Assembly (NCBI GenBank): GCA_019671135.1
Contig: JAHRHY010000001.1
Location: forward strand, 1,240,001-1,304,000
Source: Linnemannia hyalina
Lineage: Eukaryota > Mortierellomycota > Mortierellomycetes > Mortierellales > Mortierellaceae
Direction: 5' to 3'
Length of the DNA stretch: 64,000 nucleotides
Shown: positions 11,583 to 24,821 of the stretch, one piece after another
How positions within the stretch are numbered: position 1 is the stretch's first letter
How the letters are laid out: every line of letters starts with the position of its first letter
Made by a program: the position numbers and the translations under genes
Notes under the pieces: generated by a model
What the model saw: only the letters and a program-made list of their open reading frames with translations
What the model was told of the DNA's origin: nothing
The model's database searches: none

Positions 11583-14196
11583 GCCCACCACCGATGAAGA
11601 CAACCGCTTTGGTCCCACGCACCGGAGGCAAGATAGTTTTTTAGTTGTTTGTTGCAGGATCTGCTCTGGGATTATTATTTTTCTCTTTCTCCCTGCCCAG
11701 AAACTTTGGAAACGGAATACAACGACCATCACTTCTACCCATCCTCTTCTTCATCTCTTTTTTTCGTCTTATGCTTGCTCTTATTTCTTACTCTCACTTC
11801 ACCTTAGTATTATTATTATTGTCCATAAAGCAAAAAACAAACGATAGATAAGTTTGACTATTTTTTATTTCTTTGATCTGTGAACACTCTTGCAAAGGTA
11901 AAGGATGGCCATCTATTGCGAGCAAAAAAACAAACAGAACAGAGAGCCGATACTGTTAGTTTTTTTTCTTTCACTTGACATGCATAGCTGCATCGCTGGA
12001 TTATCCAATGGTTTGTGGTGTGTATCATCAGTCTATAGGAGCTCTACTACGATCTCCGTTCCGTTAGAATCCTCATAATTAATCGGATGTCCCTAACAAA
12101 TAGTCATCATTTGATACAAGGTGCGCATTGGTGTGCCCTTTGGATGTAAAAAGATATTAGGTGTGAAGGAAAAAAAAGACTTACACATTGTGTGGATACT
12201 TGGACGGAAAACTTTGAAGATAGGGAAGTGGTGGGCAGGGGATTGGGGAGGAGGAGGGGGGAAGGAAAGTGGAGAGAGAGATGAAGAAAGTGTGAGACGA
12301 AGAAAAAGAAAAGTTTTCAGCCTCCCTTTTGTTTTCGCGATTTTTTTTTTTCCAATTCTCCCCGCTGCAAATACCTCCTTGTTAGATTCCTTTACGTCAC
12401 CTGCACGGGTGAAAATCGCGGCCTTGCAATTAACTTCCAATCATGAACGCGTCCCTGCATAGAAATTTACATGCACACAACGCGGGACAGGGGAAACTCT
12501 TTCGTTAAGCCTAGACAAAAAGTCATAGGCTTCTTCAAAAGAGGAACCCAGGTCGTGACAATTGAACAACCTTTACCTTCTCCTCCAAAAAAAAAAAAAG
12601 AGTTGGGTCAGGAAGTTATGGAACGATCGGTGTTTTGAGGATACACCTTATTTTCTTTTTTATCTCTGTTTTTTATCGGCAGAAAGAAAAAGGGTTCTTC
12701 TCTTGTTTTGTTTTTTGAGGTAGCGATTTTTTTTTCTTTACAGTGATTATCATGCTAGTACTGCCGGGACAGGTTGGGTCGGGTTTCTGCGATATACGGG
12801 GGTGCCGTGATTGTTTGGGCTACTTTGAGGAAGAAAACCAACACGGCAAGAGAACTTTGTCAAATGGAAATGGGTGTAGCTCTGTTATTTTTTCTCTCTC
12901 TCACACACACACACACACAATCTTTCGTTATCGCTAATAAGAGAGAACATACAAAAATAAGACGTGCTCTTCTTATTGAAAAGAGAACTCAAGCTTTGTA
13001 GCCGTAGGAACTAAAGGGATGGGAAAGGGGTGCGGAGTAGGTAAGGAAGAATGAAGCGAAGAAAGGAGAAGGAGAGGGTGAAGGGAGGTGACTGGAAGCG
13101 ATTCAAGGGGACACAGAGAGGTCAGAAAAAAAAAAGACAATGTGTGCTTACTTAGTTTTCCTTATTGTCCATCTGGACCCCCCTTTCTATTCCATCTCGT
13201 CCTGTTTCTGCCATTACTAAGTAGAAAAGACAAGCTTGGTGCCACCAGAAGAAGGCACTTTTGGAGTGTGAGGAACAGCCGATTGCCTCCATGCTATGAC
13301 AATCCTTTGATAGATGCGATACTTCTTGTCTCCTATGGGGACCTCCGTGTACAATCCTTCTTTAGTTAGTACTACTTTCTATGGATCTGTGGACGCGCAT
13401 ATATCCTTGGTTGCAAGAAGATCATAAGCAGTCGAAGAGGAGAAGGGGTGATAATGATGGAGAGATGCATGGATGCGGACACTTAGAACGTCAACAAGCA
13501 GGCTCATTATCCTAAAATGAAGGAAACGAGACCTCCGTGGAGAAGTAGAAGAGAAGGAAGGTCTGTGAGAGCAACAAGAAGGGGGTAGAGTATCAAGCGG
13601 ATTTTTTTATAATTCCTTCCTTGCTCTCCCTTTCAATGAAGGACATCCTCCTTAAGCTGCAAAAATAATATGTTGTCTCTTGGGTGCGCACATCCAAAGG
13701 GGATAATAAAATGCATGAGAGTAACACACCAAACGGACAACCTTGCCGGCAGACCTATAGCATGGAGACCTTTTCCCCTCCCTCTCCTCCTTCCTTGTAG
13801 ATTACTTTTTGGATCTCTTAGCACATATGATAGAAGCGAAGCAAAACAAACAAACTAGCATGGAAGCAACACCTAAACAACTAGTCTCAAACGTTTCAAT
13901 GTGTGGGATTACTATCAAACCTTTGAGCACGTCTGTCTTTAAACCTTCAGGTTAACTTATCCGGAAGGACAACGCAGAGGATGCACACTCCCACATTCAA
14001 AATATATACGTACTTTCGAAAGCCCCAATGAGTGGGGGCCAGCATGATGGAAGTATAAAAATGGCCACCATCGCCACTCTTTTTGAAACTCATCTTCGCA
14101 CTCACCAACGCATCTCTTGCATCCTCAGCCCAGCACCAGCACCAGCACCGCTCTCCCATTATCAACAAAACACACCTTCACCCCCACTCTATCAAC
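11583..14196. other. Gene-poor intergenic region
   Basis: 2.6 kb between the PKA regulatory subunit and the secreted repeat gene. It holds AT-rich 3' flank (11600-12060), purine-rich DNA at 12230-12320 and 13020-13130, several poly-A/T runs and a short CA repeat at 12901-12919. Open frames of 60-115 codons occur on both strands, but none shows conserved motifs or consistent splice sites. A non-coding RNA cannot be excluded; I recognise none. Confidence 0.6.
14054..14060 (+). promoter_or_regulatory. TATA-like box of the secreted repeat gene
   Basis: TATAAAA lies 137 nt before the start codon at 14197. The leader between them is rich in CACC/CAACA and pyrimidine, as expected for a strongly expressed fungal gene. 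Position and sequence fit a TATA box; no start site can be read directly. Confidence 0.5.
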
Positions 14197-14919
14197 ATGA
14201 AGATCATCTCCATCGCCGCTGCTGTCCTCGCTGTTGCCATTGCAGCTGTCCAAGCTGTCCCTGTTCCTGATGGCGGCCTCGTCAACGCTATCATCAAGGA
14301 CAACAAAGTCAATGCCAAGGTGCCTATCGATGTCGATGCCCACAATCTCAAGGTCTTAAGCTCCAAGCGTGGTCTCGTCAACGCTGTCGTCAAGGACAAC
14401 AAAGTCGATGTCAAGGTGCCTGTCAAAGTCGACGCCCACAATGCCAATATTCTCAAGCGCCACACTGTCAACACGGAAGTCAAGAAAAACAAAGTCAATG
14501 TCAAGGCGCCTATCGATGTCGATGCCCATAATATCAAGGTCTTAAGCTCCAAGCGTGGTCTCGTCAACGCTGTCGTCAAGGACAACAAAGTCGATGTCAA
14601 GGTGCCTGTCAAAGTCGACGCCCACAATGCCAAGATTCTCAAGCGCCACACTGTCAACACGGAAGTCAAGAACAACAAAGTCAATGTCAAGGCGCCTATC
14701 GATGTCGATGCCCACAATATCAAGGTCTTAAGCTCCAAGCGTGGTCTCGTCAACGCTGTCGTCAAGGACAACAAAGTCGATGTCAAGGTGCCTGTCAAAG
14801 TCGACGCCCACAATGCCAAGGTTCTCAAGCGCCACACTGTCAACACGGAAGTCAAGAACAACAAAGTCAATGTCAATGCGCCTATCGATGTCGATGCCCA
14901 CAATCTCAAGGTCCTGTAA
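14197..14919 (+). CDS. Secreted repeat protein with Lys-Arg sites: putative kexin-processed peptide precursor
   Basis: 240 residues with one clear hydrophobic signal peptide (MKIISIAAAVLAVAIAAVQA, cleavage after residue 20). The remainder is repeats separated by six dibasic KR pairs at residues 57-58, 87-88, 119-120, 149-150, 181-182 and 211-212. Two alternating modules appear: A begins GLVNAVVKDNKVDVKVPVKV and B begins HTVNTEVKxNKVNVKAPIDV; both end in a VDAHN block plus a short tail and then KR. Kex2 in the Golgi cuts after KR, so the predicted products are 28-residue A and 30-residue B peptides (without KR). There is no cysteine and no transmembrane segment. Alternating Val/Lys suggests beta strands. 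The start is the ATG at 14197; a longer in-frame frame from 14083 lacks an ATG. The stop TAA overlaps a strong splice donor (see findings). I know of no assigned function. Confidence 0.85.
   Translation: MKIISIAAAVLAVAIAAVQAVPVPDGGLVNAIIKDNKVNAKVPIDVDAHNLKVLSSKRGLVNAVVKDNKVDVKVPVKVDAHNANILKRHTVNTEVKKNKVNVKAPIDVDAHNIKVLSSKRGLVNAVVKDNKVDVKVPVKVDAHNAKILKRHTVNTEVKNNKVNVKAPIDVDAHNIKVLSSKRGLVNAVVKDNKVDVKVPVKVDAHNAKVLKRHTVNTEVKNNKVNVNAPIDVDAHNLKVL
14365..14916 (+). repeat. 186-bp tandem repeat encoding the A+B peptide modules
   Basis: The AAGCGTGGTCTCGTC string recurs at 14365, 14551 and 14737, exactly 186 bp (62 codons) apart. Copies are nearly identical at the DNA level, including synonymous positions, which points to recent duplication or ongoing homogenisation. 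An older, more diverged half-unit precedes the array (14272-14364). Confidence 0.95.
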
Positions 14920-15246
14920 GTAACCTTCGCTGTTCTATACCATTTTCTCATACCCTCAGAAACCTGAGTGTTACCGTTACCCTAGTTAGCTTTCAAGCAT
15001 CATCATCTCTTCATTTGCCTAGCAGTCATAATAATAATAAGAAGAATATGAGAACCTACATCCTGGGCTACTCGATTGTTTTTGTTTGACCTTCGGCTGT
15101 CGAGTCTTCTCCACTTCGCCCACGTTTTAATTGAGAAGGGCAACCTATGTATTTGCAATTTTGATGTGACGTAGAAAGTGTTTTTTCGGAAGGGTTGTCC
15201 AGATCATCTCTTCTCAGTTCTCACTAACATACATTCAACAAGCACC
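14920..15246. other. Intergenic region, 3' flank of repeat gene / NDUFA11 promoter
   Basis: 327 nt. Contains an acceptor-like CATACCCTCAG ending at 14959, an AATAATAATAAG stretch near 15028, and the AT-rich leader of the next gene. No gene seen. Confidence 0.6.
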
Positions 15247-16275
15247 ATGTCGTCGGAGGATATTGTCTATCACGCCAAAGCCCCCATCAAAGAGGGTCTC
15301 CAGGCCGGAACCATCGGTGCCGGAATCGGTCTTCTCGTCTCTGCCGTCCAGAACTCTATCGGAACACACTCTCACGGAGCCACCGGTGTTGTTGCACGAA
15401 CTGGAAGCACCATCGGAGTCTTTGGTAAACCAACTCTCCACCCATATCTCTCTCCCTTCGACCCGCTCCCTTTGCATTTGTCTTCGACATCGACACCGAC
15501 ACCACCCTCAGCATCTACTCCGATCAAGCAAACATTGTCGTTCAGCATTCGGGAGATCTCAGGAACAGCAGACCCGCCTTTCCAGCAATCGACTCATTTA
15601 CTTCTCGGAGATCCCTCGGAGATTCGGTGCGAGCTAACAGGAGGGGCTGAATCAACTCGATCTCAAGTCCGGGACGGCATATGATTTCTATAGACTTCCA
15701 TCTTTGCACCTGGAGTGCTTATCTTTTGTCCAGAACGGCCCAATGGTTCGCTTCAGGAGTTCAGGATAGTCAACGAACATCACGGATCTTTTCATCTTTT
15801 CCGCGCTATTGGACAATACTATCTCCGGAGGCGGCCACTAACCCGCTTTTTTTTGCATCTCTTCCCTCGACAAATGATCAGCCGCTATGGCCGGTGTCTT
15901 TGCTGCTACTGATGCTGCTGTTGCCAACATTCGCGAGACCAAGGATGCCTGGAACTCTGTTGCTGCCGGATGCGGCGCAGGATTGGTTGCTGGTGGATTC
16001 CAGCGCAACGCTCAGACCATGGTTTTCGGATGCTTGGGTATGGGTGCTATGATGGGCGCCTTTGATCTCAGTGGATCATCTCTCAAGGTAATTTTTCAGC
16101 CGTTATTGCACGCAGAGGTGCACATAGCTGCGTCGATTGTTTGATCTGTACACTATCTTATCCTGGCACTCACAATCGTCTTTGCACCTTTCCAATGCAA
16201 CTGTAGGGCAAGTACGCTGACATGACCGAAGATCAGAAGGCGCAATGGAGAAAGAGCCAATTGGACACCAAGTAA
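15247..16275 (+). CDS. Mitochondrial complex I accessory subunit, NDUFA11/B14.7-like (Tim17 family)
   Basis: Exons 15247-15424, 15882-16087 and 16207-16275; 150 residues. The N-terminus reads AKAPIKEGLQAGTIGAGIGL, followed by Gly/Ala-rich membrane segments, then MAGVFAATDAAVANIRETKD and AGCGAGLVAGGF. This pattern of four Gly-rich helices with a conserved charged loop is that of Tim17/Tim22-family NDUFA11, which stabilises the membrane arm of NADH:ubiquinone oxidoreductase. Fungal homologues are annotated as the 21.3 kDa subunit. The family also includes Tim translocase subunits, but size and loop sequence favour NDUFA11. Intron 1 is 457 nt; both joins are in phase. Confidence 0.82.
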
Positions 16276-16961
16276 AAAGCGAATAATTTGTAGGACGAGT
16301 TCTCGTCAATGTCACCTTCCCCCTCACCTTCCCCCTCACCTTCACCGCACCAAATCTCCACTCTCGAAACAATATGCCATATTCCAGCCCCGAAGACAAT
16401 CAACAACAACATACATAGAACGCCAGAAACGGACTGGAGGCATAAAAACACGCAAATACCATCAAAAAACAAAGAAGCATATGTGTTTTCCAGAAGGAAT
16501 ATAGGAATATTGTTCTTGCGACAAGCAATGGGTGCAAACAGACAGATAGCCCGCCTGCGCGTTATATGGAATGGGTCACGTGGAGAAAGCCTTTCTATGG
16601 TTTCTTTTTTCTCTCGAAAACGTTCTCTTTTCCTGCACCTCTTCCTTCGTTCCTTCCCCTCCTTTCATCTCTCTGCACCCCTTTGCCGATCTCCCTACTT
16701 TTATTATTATTACTTCCTCGGTCACTCAGTTCAGTCGCCTCTCCCCAAGGAAACTCATCCTCGCCATCGCCAGGTTCTCCCAAGAGGCAACCATCAAGAA
16801 GAAAGCGTACGACAAAAAAAAAAAAAAAAAACTCAGGAACCAGGCACGAAGATGTCGTTTAAGTAACCAGACTTCTCACTCTGGTCTTCATTCACTGAAA
16901 AAAGTCGTCTAACCTTCTTGACTGTTCCTTCGACACATGTATGCACCTCTTGTAGACAAAG
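16276..16961. other. Intergenic region and PKC1 leader
   Basis: No gene seen. Holds a CCTTCCCCCTCA repeat at 16310-16345, a CT-rich stretch at 16610-16740, an 18-A run near 16816 and a four-codon upstream frame (ATG at 16852, stop TAA) that may lie in the PKC1 leader. Confidence 0.6.
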
Positions 16962-21181
<4,220 letters not shown>

Positions 21182-21297
21182 TTTTGCATTTCCTTCATTT
21201 TGTTTAACTTATATATATATCTCTAGAAAGCTTTTCGATAAACATCATTTCTTTTTTCAGTCATGTTGTTCGATGCTTGTCATCATTTTATTATTTT

Positions 21298-23519
21298 CTA
21301 ATCCGATCGCAGCGCAGTTAGGACATCGGTGTGTCGAAGCTTGCTTGCGAGCAACTGCAAGAAATCCATAGCGCCCGTGTCTGGCTGCGGGTGCTTGTCT
21401 AAATAGATAATCACAATTGAGACATGCTGGTCTGCTCGAGCAACGTAATAGGTACACCCGATCTTGCGGTCATAAAAATACTGGCTTCGGAACTGACGGA
21501 GGATACTAGAACTCCCTTGCATGATCGAAATGATGTTTGGCCAATGGTCTTTTGGTGGTTCCTATTACAGCATAACAAGGAATAAAATTCAGTTGAAGTT
21601 GGGTGAGTGAGTACCTAGAAGACACTGCAGAGAGCCTAGGAATGGCGAACCGTGGCGTAAAAAAAAACCAGACAGGTACAACACGTACTGGAGGATAACT
21701 GTAAATACATGGAAACGAGTTCAACCCGGTAGGAGCTTCATAGGGCGCGTTTGCACTGACGAATCCAGATGTAGAAAACCGGACATCGCGCGATATTTCG
21801 TATACCAAAGAGATACTATGAGCGCCAGCCTTTTTCCTGAACGTCCTTATCCTAGGTCGACAAAGAGTGGGAAAAAAATATCTCCAGCAGGTCAGATGCG
21901 TAACAGGAGCCATCAACCCCCTCCCCGCGAAATAGGTAATTAATTACGCGCTTGAATACCATTTTCTGACAAGTACTTACATTCCGTGCATATCAGGGTC
22001 CATACCAGCCCAAAGACTCCGCTCATCTCCTCCCATAGCCTGCTCTTTTTCCAAAAGGCTATCCATAAAGTAAATCGTCATCTTTGATTTCTCACTCGTG
22101 ATCCATCGGTGCAACCACAACAGATGGTTCGGCTGCAAGTTGAACTTTGCCTTGACCGCAGATTTCGATTTCTCGTCAACGCTCGCAAAGATGTTGTATT
22201 GTCGCCAGGTGGTCTCCTCGGGTCGGTGATAGGATTTCTCAGAGTATTCCTGTTCGAGTGAGAGGCGACGCCATTCGGAGAGGGCGACGCAGGCGAGATG
22301 GAGGTGAATGGCGGATTTCTGGAGATCGTACTCGGCTATGGCGCGGTCGATCAGGAGGCTGTGGCGGAGGAGTTGGATCTCGCATTCGATGCCTAGTCCC
22401 AAGACTGAGTTTTGGATTTCGACTGTTCCCGTTCCGTAGAGTTGGAGAACACGCTCTGTCTCTGGGAGGATGCCCTTGACGTCGATGTCGACTGTAGACA
22501 TCGAGAGCATTCTATAGCTATTGGGTATATGCATCCAAAATAAAAAACGGTAACTTAGTTATGCCATGCTGAAAATAGTGATATCACTACCTGACCCAGA
22601 CTTCGATTTTGCAACCGCCCGCACTTACATTCCAATGAGAGCCATACGAAGACTACACAACTCCCGAAGAATCGTATAAAGAACAACATGATCCGCCGCC
22701 GACTGGTCCTCGCGTCCATAGTAGCTGCCCTGTCCCGCATGGTGGCCATAAGTCGGTGACGTATTACTTGGTATATAATCTCGTCCATTTCCTCCGCTTC
22801 CACCGCTGCCGCCTCCAATGAAGTTGTTGGCGATATGCTGATGTATACTGGGTTGACTCACCTCGGACATGTTCAAGGCCGGAGAGCTGTTCCCTGAAGA
22901 CCCCTGCTGTTGCCGAGTGATGATCGCCCTGCTGCCACCGCCGCCACTGTGTTCCGTTTCGCCGGAACCATAAATCTCAATGCTGATATCCCGATACGAT
23001 AGAGTCTCTCGCTCAATCTCGGCCAGTAGGTCGCTGTACAAATGGTACAAGTGCTATGGCGGGGTAGACCAGACGATCAGTTTGAAAGACAGAGAGAGGC
23101 GGGTCAGCTATCTAGCTCTCATGAGAAGATATCGACAAATATGAAAAACGGGTGGGATATGACATACGTCTTCTCTACGGAACATCTTGGGCTTGAGGAA
23201 CTGCATTGAACTGTAGACGCCCTCGCATTGGATGACTTTGGAACATATCGACACTGCGGAAGGGTATGCCTAGGTATTTGTATATATTTATGTTTATCAG
23301 CACGCGTCAAGAAGATCCCTCGCCAAGTAGAGTGTCTCTCATCTTCCAATGAGCAAAAACAAAAACCATGAACAAATCGAACCATCACAAACAACAAAAG
23401 TAAAACAGAGGAGGGGGGGACAAGCAAGCTACCTTGATGCGCATGAGGTGTTTGTTGGCGCAGACATAGTCGAATGACCCCAGAGCCTTGATGAACTCTG
23501 CACAGTCTCTTGAAAACAT
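21298..23519 (-). CDS. KICS2: KICSTOR subunit KICS2 (C12orf66) homologue
   Basis: Six exons: 23519-23433, 23269-23168, 23053-22629, 22517-21981, 21851-21689, 21561-21298; 525 residues, all joins in phase. Blocks line up in order with animal KICS2: FIKALGSFDYVCANKH at the N-terminus; LRMALIGIYRMLSMST; a helical region ending HLACVALSEW; FNLQPNHLLWLHRWI with TIYFMD; FRKKAGAHSISLVYE; DHWPNIISIM; and a C-terminal roadblock/longin-like stretch (YFYDRKIGCTYYVARADQHV). A Gly/Ser/Gln-rich insertion sits near residue 95-160. In animals KICS2 joins SZT2, KPTN and ITFG2 to tether GATOR1 to lysosomes and restrain TORC1. This complex is absent from budding yeast. Identification is from memory of the human protein, not a search. 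Confidence 0.82.
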
Positions 23520-23646
23520 AAAAAGAAGAGGAATTAAGCGAAAGGAAAAAAAAAAATGGTCCTCAACTCAAGCGTGGAACTTTCAAGAGTAGCAGCGGAC
23601 AAAAAGTCAAAAAGCCGGCAGCAGTGTTGAGATTGGCAAAAGTTAA

Positions 23647-23718
23647 TTCCCAGTCCGGGGATCGAACCCGGGCCTTGTCGGTGAGAGCGACAAATCCTGA
23701 CCACTGGACCAACTAGGA
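23647..23718 (-). tRNA. tRNA-Glu (CTC)
   Basis: Read on the minus strand, 72 nt fold as a cloverleaf: acceptor stem TCCTAGT pairs with ACTGGGA (one T:G wobble), discriminator A; D arm GGTCCAGTGGTC; anticodon stem TGTCG/CGACA with loop CTCTCAC, giving anticodon CTC; T arm CCCGGGTTCGATCCCCGG. The A and B box promoters are within the gene. No intron. It is followed (minus direction) by the start region of the KICS2-like gene 128 nt away. Confidence 0.93.
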
Positions 23719-23810
23719 AATTGCTTATTGTAAAGCATGATTATGGCACATTTATCAACTCAAGAGACGCCACCATCTGCGACGTACAACTTGGTGGCGT
23801 TTTCCCCCCC

Positions 23811-24210
23811 AAAAAAAAAAAAAAAAAAAAAAAAAAACGACGTCTACGGTCTTCCGAAGACAGTCCTTCACAAGTTTGTTGGCTACCTGGAGGCGCAGGC
23901 CTTGGAGCTGATCTGGAAACCTCGGTGCTCCGCGACGATCGCGTGGGAGCAGACCCAGGGTATCTCTGCCAAGGACAAGACATCCAAATATACAGGCCCC
24001 CGAGGTGACTGGAGTCAAGGATACGGTTACATCACGCACGATGGTTTCTGTCCGTGTGGCGCTTCGCTAGCCACACATGATGAAGGAAGGTGCCCTGGAG
24101 CGACCAAGGACCCACGCGCTGCTGACGAGCGGTTGTTGGAGACTTTGTTAGGAAGGTGGAGTTGTCAATGATGGAGAGGATGGGAAGAATCCCCTTTATT
24201 CGTATCTAGT
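23811..24210 (+). mobile_element. Probable 5'-truncated non-LTR retrotransposon remnant
   Basis: After a run of 27 A (23811-23837) an open frame encodes about 110 residues (VLHKFVGYLEAQALELIWKP, then WEQTQGISAKDK and FCPCGASLATHDEGRCPG, ending AADERLLETLLGRW). The Cys-x-Cys...His...Cys cluster near the end resembles the terminal zinc knuckle of LINE-type reverse transcriptases, and the frame has no start or partner exons. It stops at 24171; a shift of one base near 24150 would keep another frame open to 24208 (MERMGRIPFIRI), suggesting decay. A shorter A-run lies at 24376-24387. Element identity is an inference; a stray exon of a host gene is the alternative. Confidence 0.42.
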
Positions 24211-24821
24211 TTTGCTTTCTTCCGTTTAAGCTGTGAAGAGCAGCGATAGTTGTTAAGCAGAGCCAGGTTCCGGACCGGACTACAACTAGTGGATGGCCCA
24301 CTAAAGAGTTTAACCTAAAGCCCCTTTACTTCCAAATGCCTCGTTTGTGTTTTTGTCAGAGAAATTAAATTGTGTTAAAAAAAAAAAGCTCCGAAGGCAC
24401 TGTTGTAATGCTTTGCTGAAGGGGTTTGAGAATGAGAATGAAAGGACGAAGTTTATTAAGAAAGAACCTATGCCAAAACTATTTTGAGCGTGAAAATGGT
24501 GGGCAAGTATGAGCCTAGTGGAAAAGACATAGAGAGAAGAAATAAGAGCAAGTAGTGATAGCAACACCGAGGGAGGAGAGCGAGTCCATTTTCCTCCCCT
24601 TCAAGATCGACGCGATCACTAGAAGAAAAGGGAAAGATAGAGACGGAGCAAATAAATACAATGCCAGCGTGCAAGCAGAACGGCGATGCCAATAGCATAT
24701 TGTTTTATGTTTCTTTGTCGTTTCCCTGGTCTGGCGTGGTCATGGCTGGAACGGCGGAGGTGCCTCTCTCTCTCGTCTTTGGTTACATCAATGCTTGCGG
24801 GGTCCTTCGGTCTCCGAAAAT
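24211..24821. other. Intergenic region
   Basis: 611 nt between the retroelement fragment and the 3' end of the RBM39-like gene. Short open frames on both strands show no motif. Contains an A-run at 24376-24387 that could be the 3' end of the element. Confidence 0.55.

Noticed and set aside
12093..12462. Overlapping 113-115-codon frames on both strands in the gene-poor region
   Set aside because: Low-complexity and basic stretches without motifs; both strands equally open, so no support for either.
14365..14916. Regular direct repeats that could suggest a CRISPR-like array
   Set aside because: The units are 186 bp, fully coding and without unique spacers; the genome is eukaryotic.
14178..14951. 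257-codon minus-strand frame opposite the repeat gene
   Set aside because: Shadow of the in-phase tandem repeats; the plus strand has a signal peptide, a TATA box and an ATG.
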